Source: Deltaproteobacteria bacterium (lineage in GTDB: Bacteria > UBA10199 > DSSB01 > JACPFA01). Taken from it: a stretch of DNA of 64,000 nt. Positions 44,971 through 52,112 of this stretch are shown one piece after another. The notes under the pieces are model-generated. The model worked only from the letters and a program-made list of their open reading frames with translations. It was not told the DNA's origin and ran no database searches. The stretch lies in assembly GCA_016183235.1 (NCBI GenBank), contig JACPFA010000010.1, positions 1 to 64,000 of the forward strand, read 5' to 3'. A program made the translations under genes and the position numbers. Within the stretch, counting starts at the first letter, position 1, and the number at the start of each line of letters is the position of its first letter.

Positions 44971-46401
44971 CTACTGAATAGCGTTGGCCTTGGTTAGTTG
45001 AACTTTAAACATTTCTTTTTTATAGGCTAGTATTACCATCCAACTAAGATTAGCTGCAATCATTGTTAAATGAATAATTAAGGCAAGCTGATTGAAAAGG
45101 GCGAGTGTCATAAAAAACATGGCAAAGAAATCTCTTTTTATCACAAATTTAATCTTGGCTAACCAATACCAAATGTCTTTGACTTCATCTTTTTTTTCTT
45201 CTTCACTTAAATCTTTTTGGATGGTCACCAGCGAACCCGAGTTTGTATATCGAATAAGGTAAGTAAACATGATGCTCAAGGTAATCAAGATTCCCATAAA
45301 CATGAATACGGATTCAAAAATGATCTGGGGCGACTCGGTTTGGCGATAGGCACCCATGGCTACCCCGGCAAAAAAAGCCAAATAAGTAATATTATCGCTC
45401 AAGGTATCTAACCACTCCCCCCGCTTGGAGTTCGAAAGCTTTAGTTTGGCCATTTCCCCATCACAACCATCTAAGATAGAAGTTAGGTTGAATAAAAGGC
45501 CTCCAATCACTACATCTCGATAATTTCCCATGGCCACAAAAAAACCTGAAAGAATCCCGATTAAGGTTACAAAACCTGTCACATGGTTGGCCGATAAGTT
45601 AGTCCGCACTAACCAGTGCGTGATGCTTAAAGAAATAGGACGATTGATATTTCGAGAAATCCAACCATCGGTGGGTTTACGAAGACTTTTGAAAAGAAAT
45701 TTTTCTGCATGACGGAGGGCCTCAGGCGTATCAACATCTTGCCAAAAATATTCCGAAATATCACAAACGCCTGCTTGGCCTACATTAGCCAGAGACAGAA
45801 CACCTCGGCTCAAAGAAGCATCTCCTTCTTCACGGTAAATTTTTTCAAGAACGGCAAATAAAGAAGCATTGCAGATAAAGATCCCTGTATCAAAGGCATC
45901 ATAACCGGTGAGCTGCTTGCTAATTTCTTGAATCTTGTTGCCACTGGTTTTCACCTTGGTGGCATCTTCGGCATCAAAAATGGAGGTTAAATTTCGGTCA
46001 ACCCCCAACAAAACTTTATTTTCATGAAAGGGGGTGTTTAATATTTTTTCGATGGCAAGCCGGTCAAAGACATGGTCGGCCATTAAGAGAAGAAATTGCT
46101 CATCGGCATAAGGTTGTGCGGCCAAAAGAGAAACCCCATTAGACTTATGATAATCCGCATTATGAACAAAGCGAAGGTTCACTCCCAACGAGCGATCTTC
46201 GCTTAAGGAATGAATAATTTGCTCGCCCTTGTAACCTACCACCACGATGAAATCAGTAATCCCACCGCGTTTAGCATTCAAAATAGTTCGCTTAATGAGA
46301 GTAAGACCACAAACCCTGCGAAGGGGCTTGGGCACGTCATTTCTAGACCTTTGAATACGGCTACCATTGCCAGCCGCAAGAATAACAGCTTGCTTAATCA
46401 T
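44971..46401 (-). CDS. nucleotidyltransferase fused to CDP-alcohol phosphatidyltransferase
   Basis: 476 residues. Residues ~1-235 are a sugar-nucleotidyltransferase-like domain (QAVILAAGNGSRIQ, then LLLMADHVF with the metal Asp). Residues ~270-460 are a membrane CDP-alcohol phosphotransferase with the motif DGCDGEMAKLKLSNSKRGEW then LDTLSDN, matching D-x2-D-G-x2-A-K...G-x3-D-x3-D. This layout is that of the bifunctional inositol-phosphate cytidylyltransferase/DIPP synthase, although other activated alcohols are possible. It suggests synthesis of an inositol- or polyol-containing lipid or solute. Head-to-tail with the radical SAM gene at 46981. Confidence 0.8.
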   Translation of the reverse strand: MIKQAVILAAGNGSRIQRSRNDVPKPLRRVCGLTLIKRTILNAKRGGITDFIVVVGYKGEQIIHSLSEDRSLGVNLRFVHNADYHKSNGVSLLAAQPYADEQFLLLMADHVFDRLAIEKILNTPFHENKVLLGVDRNLTSIFDAEDATKVKTSGNKIQEISKQLTGYDAFDTGIFICNASLFAVLEKIYREEGDASLSRGVLSLANVGQAGVCDISEYFWQDVDTPEALRHAEKFLFKSLRKPTDGWISRNINRPISLSITHWLVRTNLSANHVTGFVTLIGILSGFFVAMGNYRDVVIGGLLFNLTSILDGCDGEMAKLKLSNSKRGEWLDTLSDNITYLAFFAGVAMGAYRQTESPQIIFESVFMFMGILITLSIMFTYLIRYTNSGSLVTIQKDLSEEEKKDEVKDIWYWLAKIKFVIKRDFFAMFFMTLALFNQLALIIHLTMIAANLSWMVILAYKKEMFKVQLTKANAIQ

Positions 46402-46536
46402 CCCTTCAATCTTTCTTCAATAATTCTAACTAGTTAGGATAAATATCGTGTGTAATTTAAACAAAGCCACCCCCAAAGGTCAATCCCTATTTTAACTTTT
46501 AAAGAACCTCGCAATTCATCTGCAAATTACTGCACC

Positions 46537-46757
46537 TAAAAAGTGAGGGCTGCGATTTTGCAGTTGAGTTAGCTTTTTCGACCCGGCGCTCCATCGCCGA
46601 CCCTAATGGAGTTAGCCGTCACGGAATCCTTCCGCGTTCTCGCCCCAAGGGCGAGCCTCGGCTTTCCATGACGGCTAACTCGCATTGGGGGCCCCGGCGA
46701 TTCCGCGATGGGTCGAAAAAGCTAACTCAACTGCAAAATCGCAGCCCTCACTTTTTA
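46537..46757. repeat. palindromic element, family 3, copy e
   Basis: TAAAAAGTGAGGGCTGCGAT... (from 46537) pairs perfectly over 48 bp with the right arm ending 46757. The left boundary is TGCAAATTACTGCACC, the right TATAATCTCAAATATTTGAG. The core is family 3. Left hairpin of a twin with 46784-46950. Confidence 0.92.
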
Positions 46758-46783
46758 TATAATCTCAAATATTTGAGAGATAT

Positions 46784-46950
46784 AAAAAGTTTTACTGAAG
46801 TTGGATTAAGGCTGGAAGGGGTTTGTCGGAAGCTTTCACCTCTATGGCTATATAGCCGTGAAAGCTGAGACTTTGAGTGCGTCCGGCGGCCGTAACCGCC
46901 GGACGACACGGACCCCTGGAAGCCTTAAGCCAACTTCAGTAAAACTTTTT
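46784..46950. repeat. palindromic element, family 1, copy c
   Basis: AAAAAGTTTTACTGAAGTTGG and its complement end (46950) enclose the two family 1 hairpins. Right hairpin of the twin with 46537-46757. Outer boundary TTTTTAGGTGTAACAATTTAC is an inverted copy of the twin's left end, making terminal inverted repeats. Confidence 0.85.
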
Positions 46951-46980
46951 AGGTGTAACAATTTACAAACGAAATGGACT

Positions 46981-47988
46981 TTAGCTGGGGGCTTTTTCGG
47001 GGTTGCCCAAAGATGGGTTAAAGGCTCGGTTCCAGGCAGACTGTAGATTGCCCTTTAACTCGCGGGCTAAGAATGAAGCTCGGTGATTAATCAGTAACGA
47101 TGTAGCTACAATGCAATAAACGCCGCAGCCCTTTTGACAATCTTTTTTGTGATAATAAGTTTTCAACTCTTCGGGCGTAATATCCATGATGCTTTTTTTC
47201 GTTCTCACCTGACTACAAAGCCAAAACTCGCCCTTACTTGAAACAAAGAAATATTTGTAGCCCGCCACGCAGGTCCAATCAACTTCTTCTCCCTTTAACA
47301 TCTTTTTTTCATAGTCGATCAGATTCCAAGAAGAATGGATTTTTTCTCCCCTTTTCTTACGTTGTTCTTGTAACTCAAGAAAATCTTGCATGGGCTTTTG
47401 AGATTCAACTTGAACCCCTTTACCTTTAACCAAATCTTCGTGAACCACTCGAGCATGGGCGGCAAAACCTTTTTGCAAACTATAATCTAAAACCTGCTCC
47501 ATCTCTTCTAAAGTATTTTCAAAAAGCACCCCTGAAATATGAACCTTGAGATTAGAATTTTTGAAAAGTTCCAACTTAGGGGCTATGGATTTAAAAGATT
47601 TACGCGTGCTGGGTAAAGGCGTCATGCGATCGACTGAAATTTGCAAAACATCAAGACCGGCTACTTCTAATTCTCGAACCACCTTTTCAGTTAGCATAAA
47701 ACCATTGGTCGACATGCTAATTTTAGTAAAACCTAAACCCTTGGCATAACGAATGACTTCCATAATGTGAGGATACAACAGAGGTTCGCCACCCTGCAGG
47801 CCTATTCTTAACACACCCAATTCTCGAATTTTTTGAAGATATTTTTTTAAATCACTAAGCTCCGGATGGGGAGAAGAATTGTCATATTCGTTACAATAAT
47901 GGCAGTCTAAGTTACACTGATCGGTGACATACAAATGTGCCACAATGGGTTTTGAGTCGAATAAACGAATCGCTTCTTGAAGAGCCAT
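46981..47988 (-). CDS. radical SAM protein with SPASM-like C-terminal cysteines (1)
   Basis: 335 residues. HLYVTDQCNLDCHYCNEYDN gives CxxxCxxC binding the SAM-type [4Fe-4S] cluster; LRIGLQGGEPLLYP is the SAM-glycine motif. C-terminal cysteines (TCVAGYKYFF, LCSQVRTK, KDCQKGCGVYC) form a SPASM/twitch auxiliary cluster region. Closely related to the 50424 gene. Cells use such enzymes for peptide or cofactor modification; here the neighbours are lipid-related genes. A ~45-residue tail follows. Confidence 0.8.
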   Translation of the reverse strand: MALQEAIRLFDSKPIVAHLYVTDQCNLDCHYCNEYDNSSPHPELSDLKKYLQKIRELGVLRIGLQGGEPLLYPHIMEVIRYAKGLGFTKISMSTNGFMLTEKVVRELEVAGLDVLQISVDRMTPLPSTRKSFKSIAPKLELFKNSNLKVHISGVLFENTLEEMEQVLDYSLQKGFAAHARVVHEDLVKGKGVQVESQKPMQDFLELQEQRKKRGEKIHSSWNLIDYEKKMLKGEEVDWTCVAGYKYFFVSSKGEFWLCSQVRTKKSIMDITPEELKTYYHKKDCQKGCGVYCIVATSLLINHRASFLARELKGNLQSAWNRAFNPSLGNPEKAPS

Positions 47989-48053
47989 CTGGGGCTAATA
48001 ATGCCAAAAGGGTATACAAAGCAAGCCATTATTGTTAAGGGAGAGGGCAATTA

Positions 48054-49109
48054 TTGACCATGTCGCTTTTATCCCGCTTTAAATTTTTACGGCATTCCCT
48101 TTGGATAAGCTATATTTTATTAGGCTTAGGCGTGGTCTTTACGGGTTGGCTCATTTATCGATTGGGGGTTCAAGATATTTGGGGCTACCTTAAGACCTTA
48201 GGTTGGAATTTTTTCCCTTTTCTACTTCCCTCATTTCTTAGTTTCTTTTTCTTAAGTTGGGCATGGCTTCAATTTTTGAAAAATAATCGCCCTACTGTCC
48301 CCTTCTTTCACCTCTGGATGGTCAAGGTTGTGGGAGAAGCGGTTAATAATATCAATCCATTGGGTTGGGGCGGAGGCGACCCGGTACGCATTTATCTTTT
48401 AAAAAAGTGGATCTCTATTCCCCAAGGCACTGCAAGCGTTGTGATTGACCGAACCCTTCATACCATGGCGCTGGTTGTTTTTATGATCATTGGAATGGTC
48501 ATCGCGTTCCTAAAGTTTAACTTTCCACCTAGTTTGGAATTTGGCTTTATACTTGCACTCGCCTTTATGTTGATCATGACCCTTTATTGGTATCGTAGGC
48601 AACATGAAGGGGTTTTTGAATTTTTGATCGACACGTTAACACAGCTAAAAATTAAAAAACACTGGTCTGCACAGACTCTGCAAAAGGCCAAAGAGATTGA
48701 TCAACTCATCAGCCAATTTTATCTTCATCATCGAATGGGTTTTGCCACAGCCTTTTTATTTCAGTTTATGGCAAGGCTCTTGGTTGTGGTTGAAATCTTT
48801 GTAGCCGCCTATTTTTTAAAAACCCCCCTAAGTTGGGACACCGCTTATTTATTGGGTTCGGTCACAGCCATTATTAATATGGTGTTTGTTTTACTACCCA
48901 GCTCGGTAGGGGCGCTCGAGGGGGCTTACGCCGGCTTCTTTCACCTACTCAACCAAGACCCGGCCATCGGCACTTCAATTCAAATCCTGCGCCGCTTACG
49001 CATGGTGGTGTGGAGCAGCCTTGGTTTCATTTACATCTACCATTTAGACCGCAATACTCGCCTTGAACTTAAAAAGGAATTAAGCCGCCAAGCGGAATCG
49101 AACCGCTGA
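48054..49109 (+). CDS. flippase-like (LPG synthase TM/UPF0104) membrane protein
   Basis: 351 residues with about eight membrane segments (WISYILLGLGVVFTGWLIY, WNFFPFLLPSFLSFFFLSW ..., SVTAIINMVFVLLPSSVGALEG). The SSVGALEGAYAG motif is conserved in the lysylphosphatidylglycerol synthase TM family (AglD, YbhN). Such proteins move or attach lipids; the neighbours fit a lipid cluster. Starts at TTG 48054 with GAGAGGG six bases upstream (ATG at 48060 also possible). The last 27 bases overlap tRNA-Thr(CGT) on the other strand. Confidence 0.78.
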   Translation: MTMSLLSRFKFLRHSLWISYILLGLGVVFTGWLIYRLGVQDIWGYLKTLGWNFFPFLLPSFLSFFFLSWAWLQFLKNNRPTVPFFHLWMVKVVGEAVNNINPLGWGGGDPVRIYLLKKWISIPQGTASVVIDRTLHTMALVVFMIIGMVIAFLKFNFPPSLEFGFILALAFMLIMTLYWYRRQHEGVFEFLIDTLTQLKIKKHWSAQTLQKAKEIDQLISQFYLHHRMGFATAFLFQFMARLLVVVEIFVAAYFLKTPLSWDTAYLLGSVTAIINMVFVLLPSSVGALEGAYAGFFHLLNQDPAIGTSIQILRRLRMVVWSSLGFIYIYHLDRNTRLELKKELSRQAESNR

Positions 49110-49155
49110 CCTACTCATTACGAATGAGTTGCTCTACCAGCTGAGCTATAGCGGC
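49083..49155 (-). tRNA. tRNA-Thr(CGT)
   Basis: A 73-base cloverleaf, acceptor GCCGCTA/TGGCGGC, anticodon loop TTCGTAA giving CGT, T-loop GGTTCGATTCC. CCA not encoded. Its 3' end is antisense to the last 27 bases of the flippase-like gene. Confidence 0.95.
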
Positions 49156-49235
49156 GGGAAATGTTGGATAAAAACGCCAGCACTGCTTTTAGACAACACT
49201 ACCAAAAAATTCCAGTATATTTAAATTGGAGAATA

Positions 49236-49472
49236 TAAAAAGTGCGCGGGGGTGTCTCTGTTTGAAAACGCGCACCGTTTGTCCAAGAGAAATCCTCTGT
49301 CATTGCGAGCCCAGCAGGGCGAAGCAATCTCTTCTGTTTAAGCGATGGGATTGCCACGCCCGTTGGGCTCGCAATGACAGCATTACAATAACCCTCCGGA
49401 GCCTGCCCTGAGACGCATGCGTTAGGGTATCGCGCAATGTTTTCAAACAGAGACACCCCCGCGCACTTTTTA
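49236..49472. repeat. palindromic element, family 5, with a nested CATTGCGAG repeat
   Basis: Arms TAAAAAGTGCGCGGGGGTGT... (49236-49269) and the exact complement (49439-49472) are perfect over 34 bp. Inside are GTTTGAAAACGCGCACCG, and TGTCATTGCGAGCCC (49298) to GGCTCGCAATGACA (49379). Right boundary TTTTTAGGTGCGGC is the same end as the twin elements. Confidence 0.9.
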
Positions 49473-49626
49473 GGTGCGGCTATGTGTCAATGAAAGATTC
49501 TGCCAATTAACAACAATTGTTGAAAAATTGTTGGTAACTCTGTGGAAGTCTCGCTAGAATAAATAATTGTTGCCCAAAATTGTAGCCAAATAGCAAATTG
49601 CCTATTTTTTGGGCGATGCCAATCGA

Positions 49627-49974
49627 ATGATCGAAACAAAAAAAAATAAATTTAAACTGGCACTTTTCTATTCAGCCTTGGTTCTTCCTGGCAGTGGCCA
49701 GGTATCTTTAGGCTTTAAAATCAAAGGCTATTTACTCATTTTTTTTACCCTGCTTTCCTTCATAACTTTGTTAGTGACTTTTACTGTACAATTTTTCATT
49801 CAAGCCCGTGAGGTTGCCCATCAGATCAGTTTTTGGAATAAATTCACCACAACATTCAAAAATGTATTTGACGCCCAGGGGAGCACCTTACTCAGTTTGT
49901 TAGCCATTCTCTTAATTTTGTGGATTATATCGATCGTTGATATTCTGTACTCGAAATCTAAAGGGGACCTCTAA
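49627..49974 (+). CDS. small two-TM membrane protein
   Basis: About 115 residues from the ATG at 49627 (an upstream TTG also possible). Two hydrophobic segments (~25-55 and ~90-108) flank an intermediate loop. Begins MIETKKNKFKLALFYSALVL; contains PGSGQVSLGFKIKG, found in small TM2-like and DUF-type proteins. The final residues Lys-Gly-Asp-Leu and stop TAA lie in a copy of the family 2 element end (AAGGGGACCTCTAA). Function unknown. Confidence 0.6.
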   Translation: MIETKKNKFKLALFYSALVLPGSGQVSLGFKIKGYLLIFFTLLSFITLLVTFTVQFFIQAREVAHQISFWNKFTTTFKNVFDAQGSTLLSLLAILLILWIISIVDILYSKSKGDL

Positions 49975-50054
49975 ATCAAATAAAATGATTTGACCAACTA
50001 GCCAATCTGTTTTACTGCAGATGACCATTTTAGATGATCCGTATAGGAAACGAA

Positions 50055-50196
50055 GGATCGTCTAAAAGGGTCATATACAAGGCGCCCGAGGAGACCGACT
50101 GAGGCGTATACTGATATACGCCTCAGGGAGTGTGATCCTTCGGTTCCCTCAGAACAGGCTCCGGGCAACGCAGTAGATGACCCTTTTAGGCGATCC
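50055..50196. repeat. palindromic element, family 2 variant, copy d
   Basis: GGATCGTCTAAAAGGGTCAT (50055) and ATGACCCTTTTAGGCGATCC (ending 50196) pair. The core is changed (CTGAGGCGTATACTGATATACGCCTCAG, split at its centre) though the GGCGCCCG flank is still family 2. Another partial end (GCAGATGACCATTTTAGATGATCC) precedes it at 50018. Confidence 0.75.
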
Positions 50197-50279
50197 GTGG
50201 AGTGGGAAGGAAAAATTGTTATACCCTCTCCTCTTAACTCCTCCCCCTTAGGGGGAGGGAATTGGGAATGGGGTATATA

Positions 50280-50365
50280 GCCGGTGTGGCGAAATTGGTA
50301 GACGCGCACGACTCAAAATCGTGTGGGCACTGCCCGTGTCGGTTCGAGTCCGACCTCCGGCACCA
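50280..50365 (+). tRNA. tRNA-Leu(CAA)
   Basis: 86 bases with CCA encoded; anticodon loop CTCAAAA gives CAA, long variable arm GTGGGCACTGCCCGTG, and T-loop GGTTCGAGTCC. The acceptor GCCGGTG/CTCCGGC has a U-U mismatch at pair 6-67, which is odd. A palindromic element begins at its last base. Confidence 0.92.
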
Positions 50366-50507
50366 GACCTCTTGCATAACCTACTGCGCAACCCAATGAC
50401 TGCGTTGGGTCACCCCAAAATCCTCACGTATTTCCATATACGCTCCGGTTTTGGGGCCCCGACCCGCCTTGTCCTTGGGTTGCTCGCGACGGTTCTGCAA
50501 GAGGTCT
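50365..50507. repeat. palindromic element, family 2, copy e, joining tRNA-Leu to a coding region
   Basis: AGACCTCTTGCATAACCTAC (50365 on) and GTTCTGCAAGAGGTCT (ending 50507) pair with some mismatches. The core ATCCTCACGTATTTCCATAT ACGCTCCGG is family 2 in the orientation of 42710. Left end coincides with the CCA of tRNA-Leu; right end lies inside the radical SAM coding frame, which it terminates. Confidence 0.85.
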
Positions 50508-51425
50508 TCTATGATGGGGGTTTTGATACCGCCAATGATCCAGTGATGATGAAGAACGCACGCATCCGAGCGTGCAATTGTCTTGGCAAGATTTGTAAGT
50601 ATAAAATTGTTCTTTTAGGTCTTCAAATTGATATTCTAACAATGGTTTCGACCACCCATCCCTGGTTTGAGAGCACCACGGGATATTGCCAAATTCATCA
50701 ACATAAAGATACCGACTGCCAGCACGACATTTAAAAGGCGCTGTGCCCTCTTTAATCAAACGATCCCGATAGTCAGAAAAATCCTTCCAAGTTTTGGGCA
50801 AGGTTTTTTTAAGATTGTAATAAACGGCCAATTGTTCAGGGGTTAGTTTGACTTGCCCATCATGATCGTGAACCAATAAAACCCGAGGGGTAAATTTGAG
50901 TTCTTTTGCATATTGAATAACTTCAAAAGTTTCTTCGGGTGGGCAAGCTCCAACTACCCCGGAAATTGTAATTTTGAATTTTGCATTTTCTTTCAACTCT
51001 CGGAGGCGCTTACGCAAATTATCTAGCACCTTAGAAGTCGTCGCATTTTGTTTCACCCCATCGATGGAAATTTGCAATTCTTGCAACCCAGCTTCATTGA
51101 GACGTTGAATTAATTTAGGCGTTAAAAGTAATCCATTCGAAATCATCCCCGTACGAAAAAATTTTAGTTCGCGACAATAAGCGACTAATTCGGGCAAATC
51201 AGGATGTAACGTCGGCTCACCACCCGTTAAACAAATCCCAAACGTCCCCAATGCTTTTAATTTTTCGAGCCGCTCTTTTAAGAGCCCCGTATCAACCGGG
51301 CTAGAGTTCGCGTCAAATTCATTACAATAACCACAAGCTAAATTGCATCGCCGAATGACCACCAATTGGGCCAAGAAAGGAGAAAACCGAAGCCGATTGC
51401 GAAAACTTAATTTCATCAAGCGCAA
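50424..51425 (-). CDS. radical SAM protein with SPASM-like C-terminal cysteines (2)
   Basis: 333 residues. VVIRRCNLACGYCNEFD holds the CxxxCxxC cluster motif, GICLTGGEPTLHPDL the SAM-binding one. C-terminal Cys: FKCRAGSRYLY, WCSQTRDG, KSCQDNCTLGC. The core is paralogous to 46981. The last 28 codons (from about HRRPLAEPSRAT to NRSVYGNT) are encoded by the palindrome at 50365-50507, and the stop TGA falls in its core; the 46981 paralogue ends differently. So the natural C-terminus has been replaced or extended. Possibly still functional because all cysteines precede the junction. Confidence 0.8.
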   Translation of the reverse strand: MRLMKLSFRNRLRFSPFLAQLVVIRRCNLACGYCNEFDANSSPVDTGLLKERLEKLKALGTFGICLTGGEPTLHPDLPELVAYCRELKFFRTGMISNGLLLTPKLIQRLNEAGLQELQISIDGVKQNATTSKVLDNLRKRLRELKENAKFKITISGVVGACPPEETFEVIQYAKELKFTPRVLLVHDHDGQVKLTPEQLAVYYNLKKTLPKTWKDFSDYRDRLIKEGTAPFKCRAGSRYLYVDEFGNIPWCSQTRDGWSKPLLEYQFEDLKEQFYTYKSCQDNCTLGCVRSSSSLDHWRYQNPHHRRPLAEPSRATQGQGGSGPQNRSVYGNT

Positions 51426-51482
51426 CTAACACGCACAATCAATTCAAGTCAACCCAAGCCCCATTGCAGAACATTGGCCACC

Positions 51483-51699
51483 TAAAAAGCGAGTGAGGCG
51501 ACTTTGCAGTTGAGTTAGCTTTTTCGACCCGGCGCTCCATCGCCGACCCTAATGGAGTTAGCCGTCACGGAATCCTTCCGCGTTCCGCCTTCGGCGGCCT
51601 CGGCTTTCCATGACGGCTAACTCGCATTGGGGGCCCCGGCGATTCCGCGATGGGTCGAAAAAGCTAACTCAACTGCAAAGTCGCCTCACTCGCTTTTTA
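51483..51699. repeat. palindromic element, family 3, copy f
   Basis: TAAAAAGCGAGTGAGGCGAC... (51483-51530) and its exact complement (51652-51699), 48 bp perfect. Near identical to 46537-46757 but five arm positions differ, each with the pairing kept. Left hairpin of a twin with 51725-51951. Confidence 0.92.
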
Positions 51700-51724
51700 T
51701 ATAATCTCAAATATTTGCGAGAAA

Positions 51725-51951
51725 GTCTTTTCGAGGTAGGGAGAGGTCAAGGGAGAGCCTTTTAGCGCAGGAGGGCGGATCCTTCGCAAAGCCTCAGGAC
51801 AGGCTCCGGAGGGCTAAAAAATTTTATTGTTTTTTTGAATTAGAGGACGACAGAGGAGTACTCTAATTCAATTAAAAACAAAAAATTTTTTAGCCCGAGT
51901 AGGCCGACCGGGCGCGGGCTCTCCATTGGCCTCTCCCTACCTCGAAAAGAC
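51725..51951. repeat. palindromic element, family 4, copy b
   Basis: GTCTTTTCGAGGTAGGGAGA... and its partner ending 51951 pair over 35 bp with two mismatches. The core TAGAGGACGACAGAGGAGTA is family 4, with an extra TCCTTCGCAAAGCCTCAGGA insertion. The junction with the preceding hairpin reads CTCAAATATTTGCGAG. Right boundary is ACGTGACCCGATTTGCAAAT. Confidence 0.87.
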
Positions 51952-52112
51952 GTGACCCGATTTGCAAATGAATTGAAGAAAAAAATGGAAGATTCTTCAC
52001 CCTGCTGGGTTCAGAATGACACGATATTTTCAGCTTCGTTTAAGTTACTTGCCAAAGACCGCGCTGATCCATTAAAGTGCAGCGAGTGATTTTAACCTGG
52101 AATGAGCCATTG

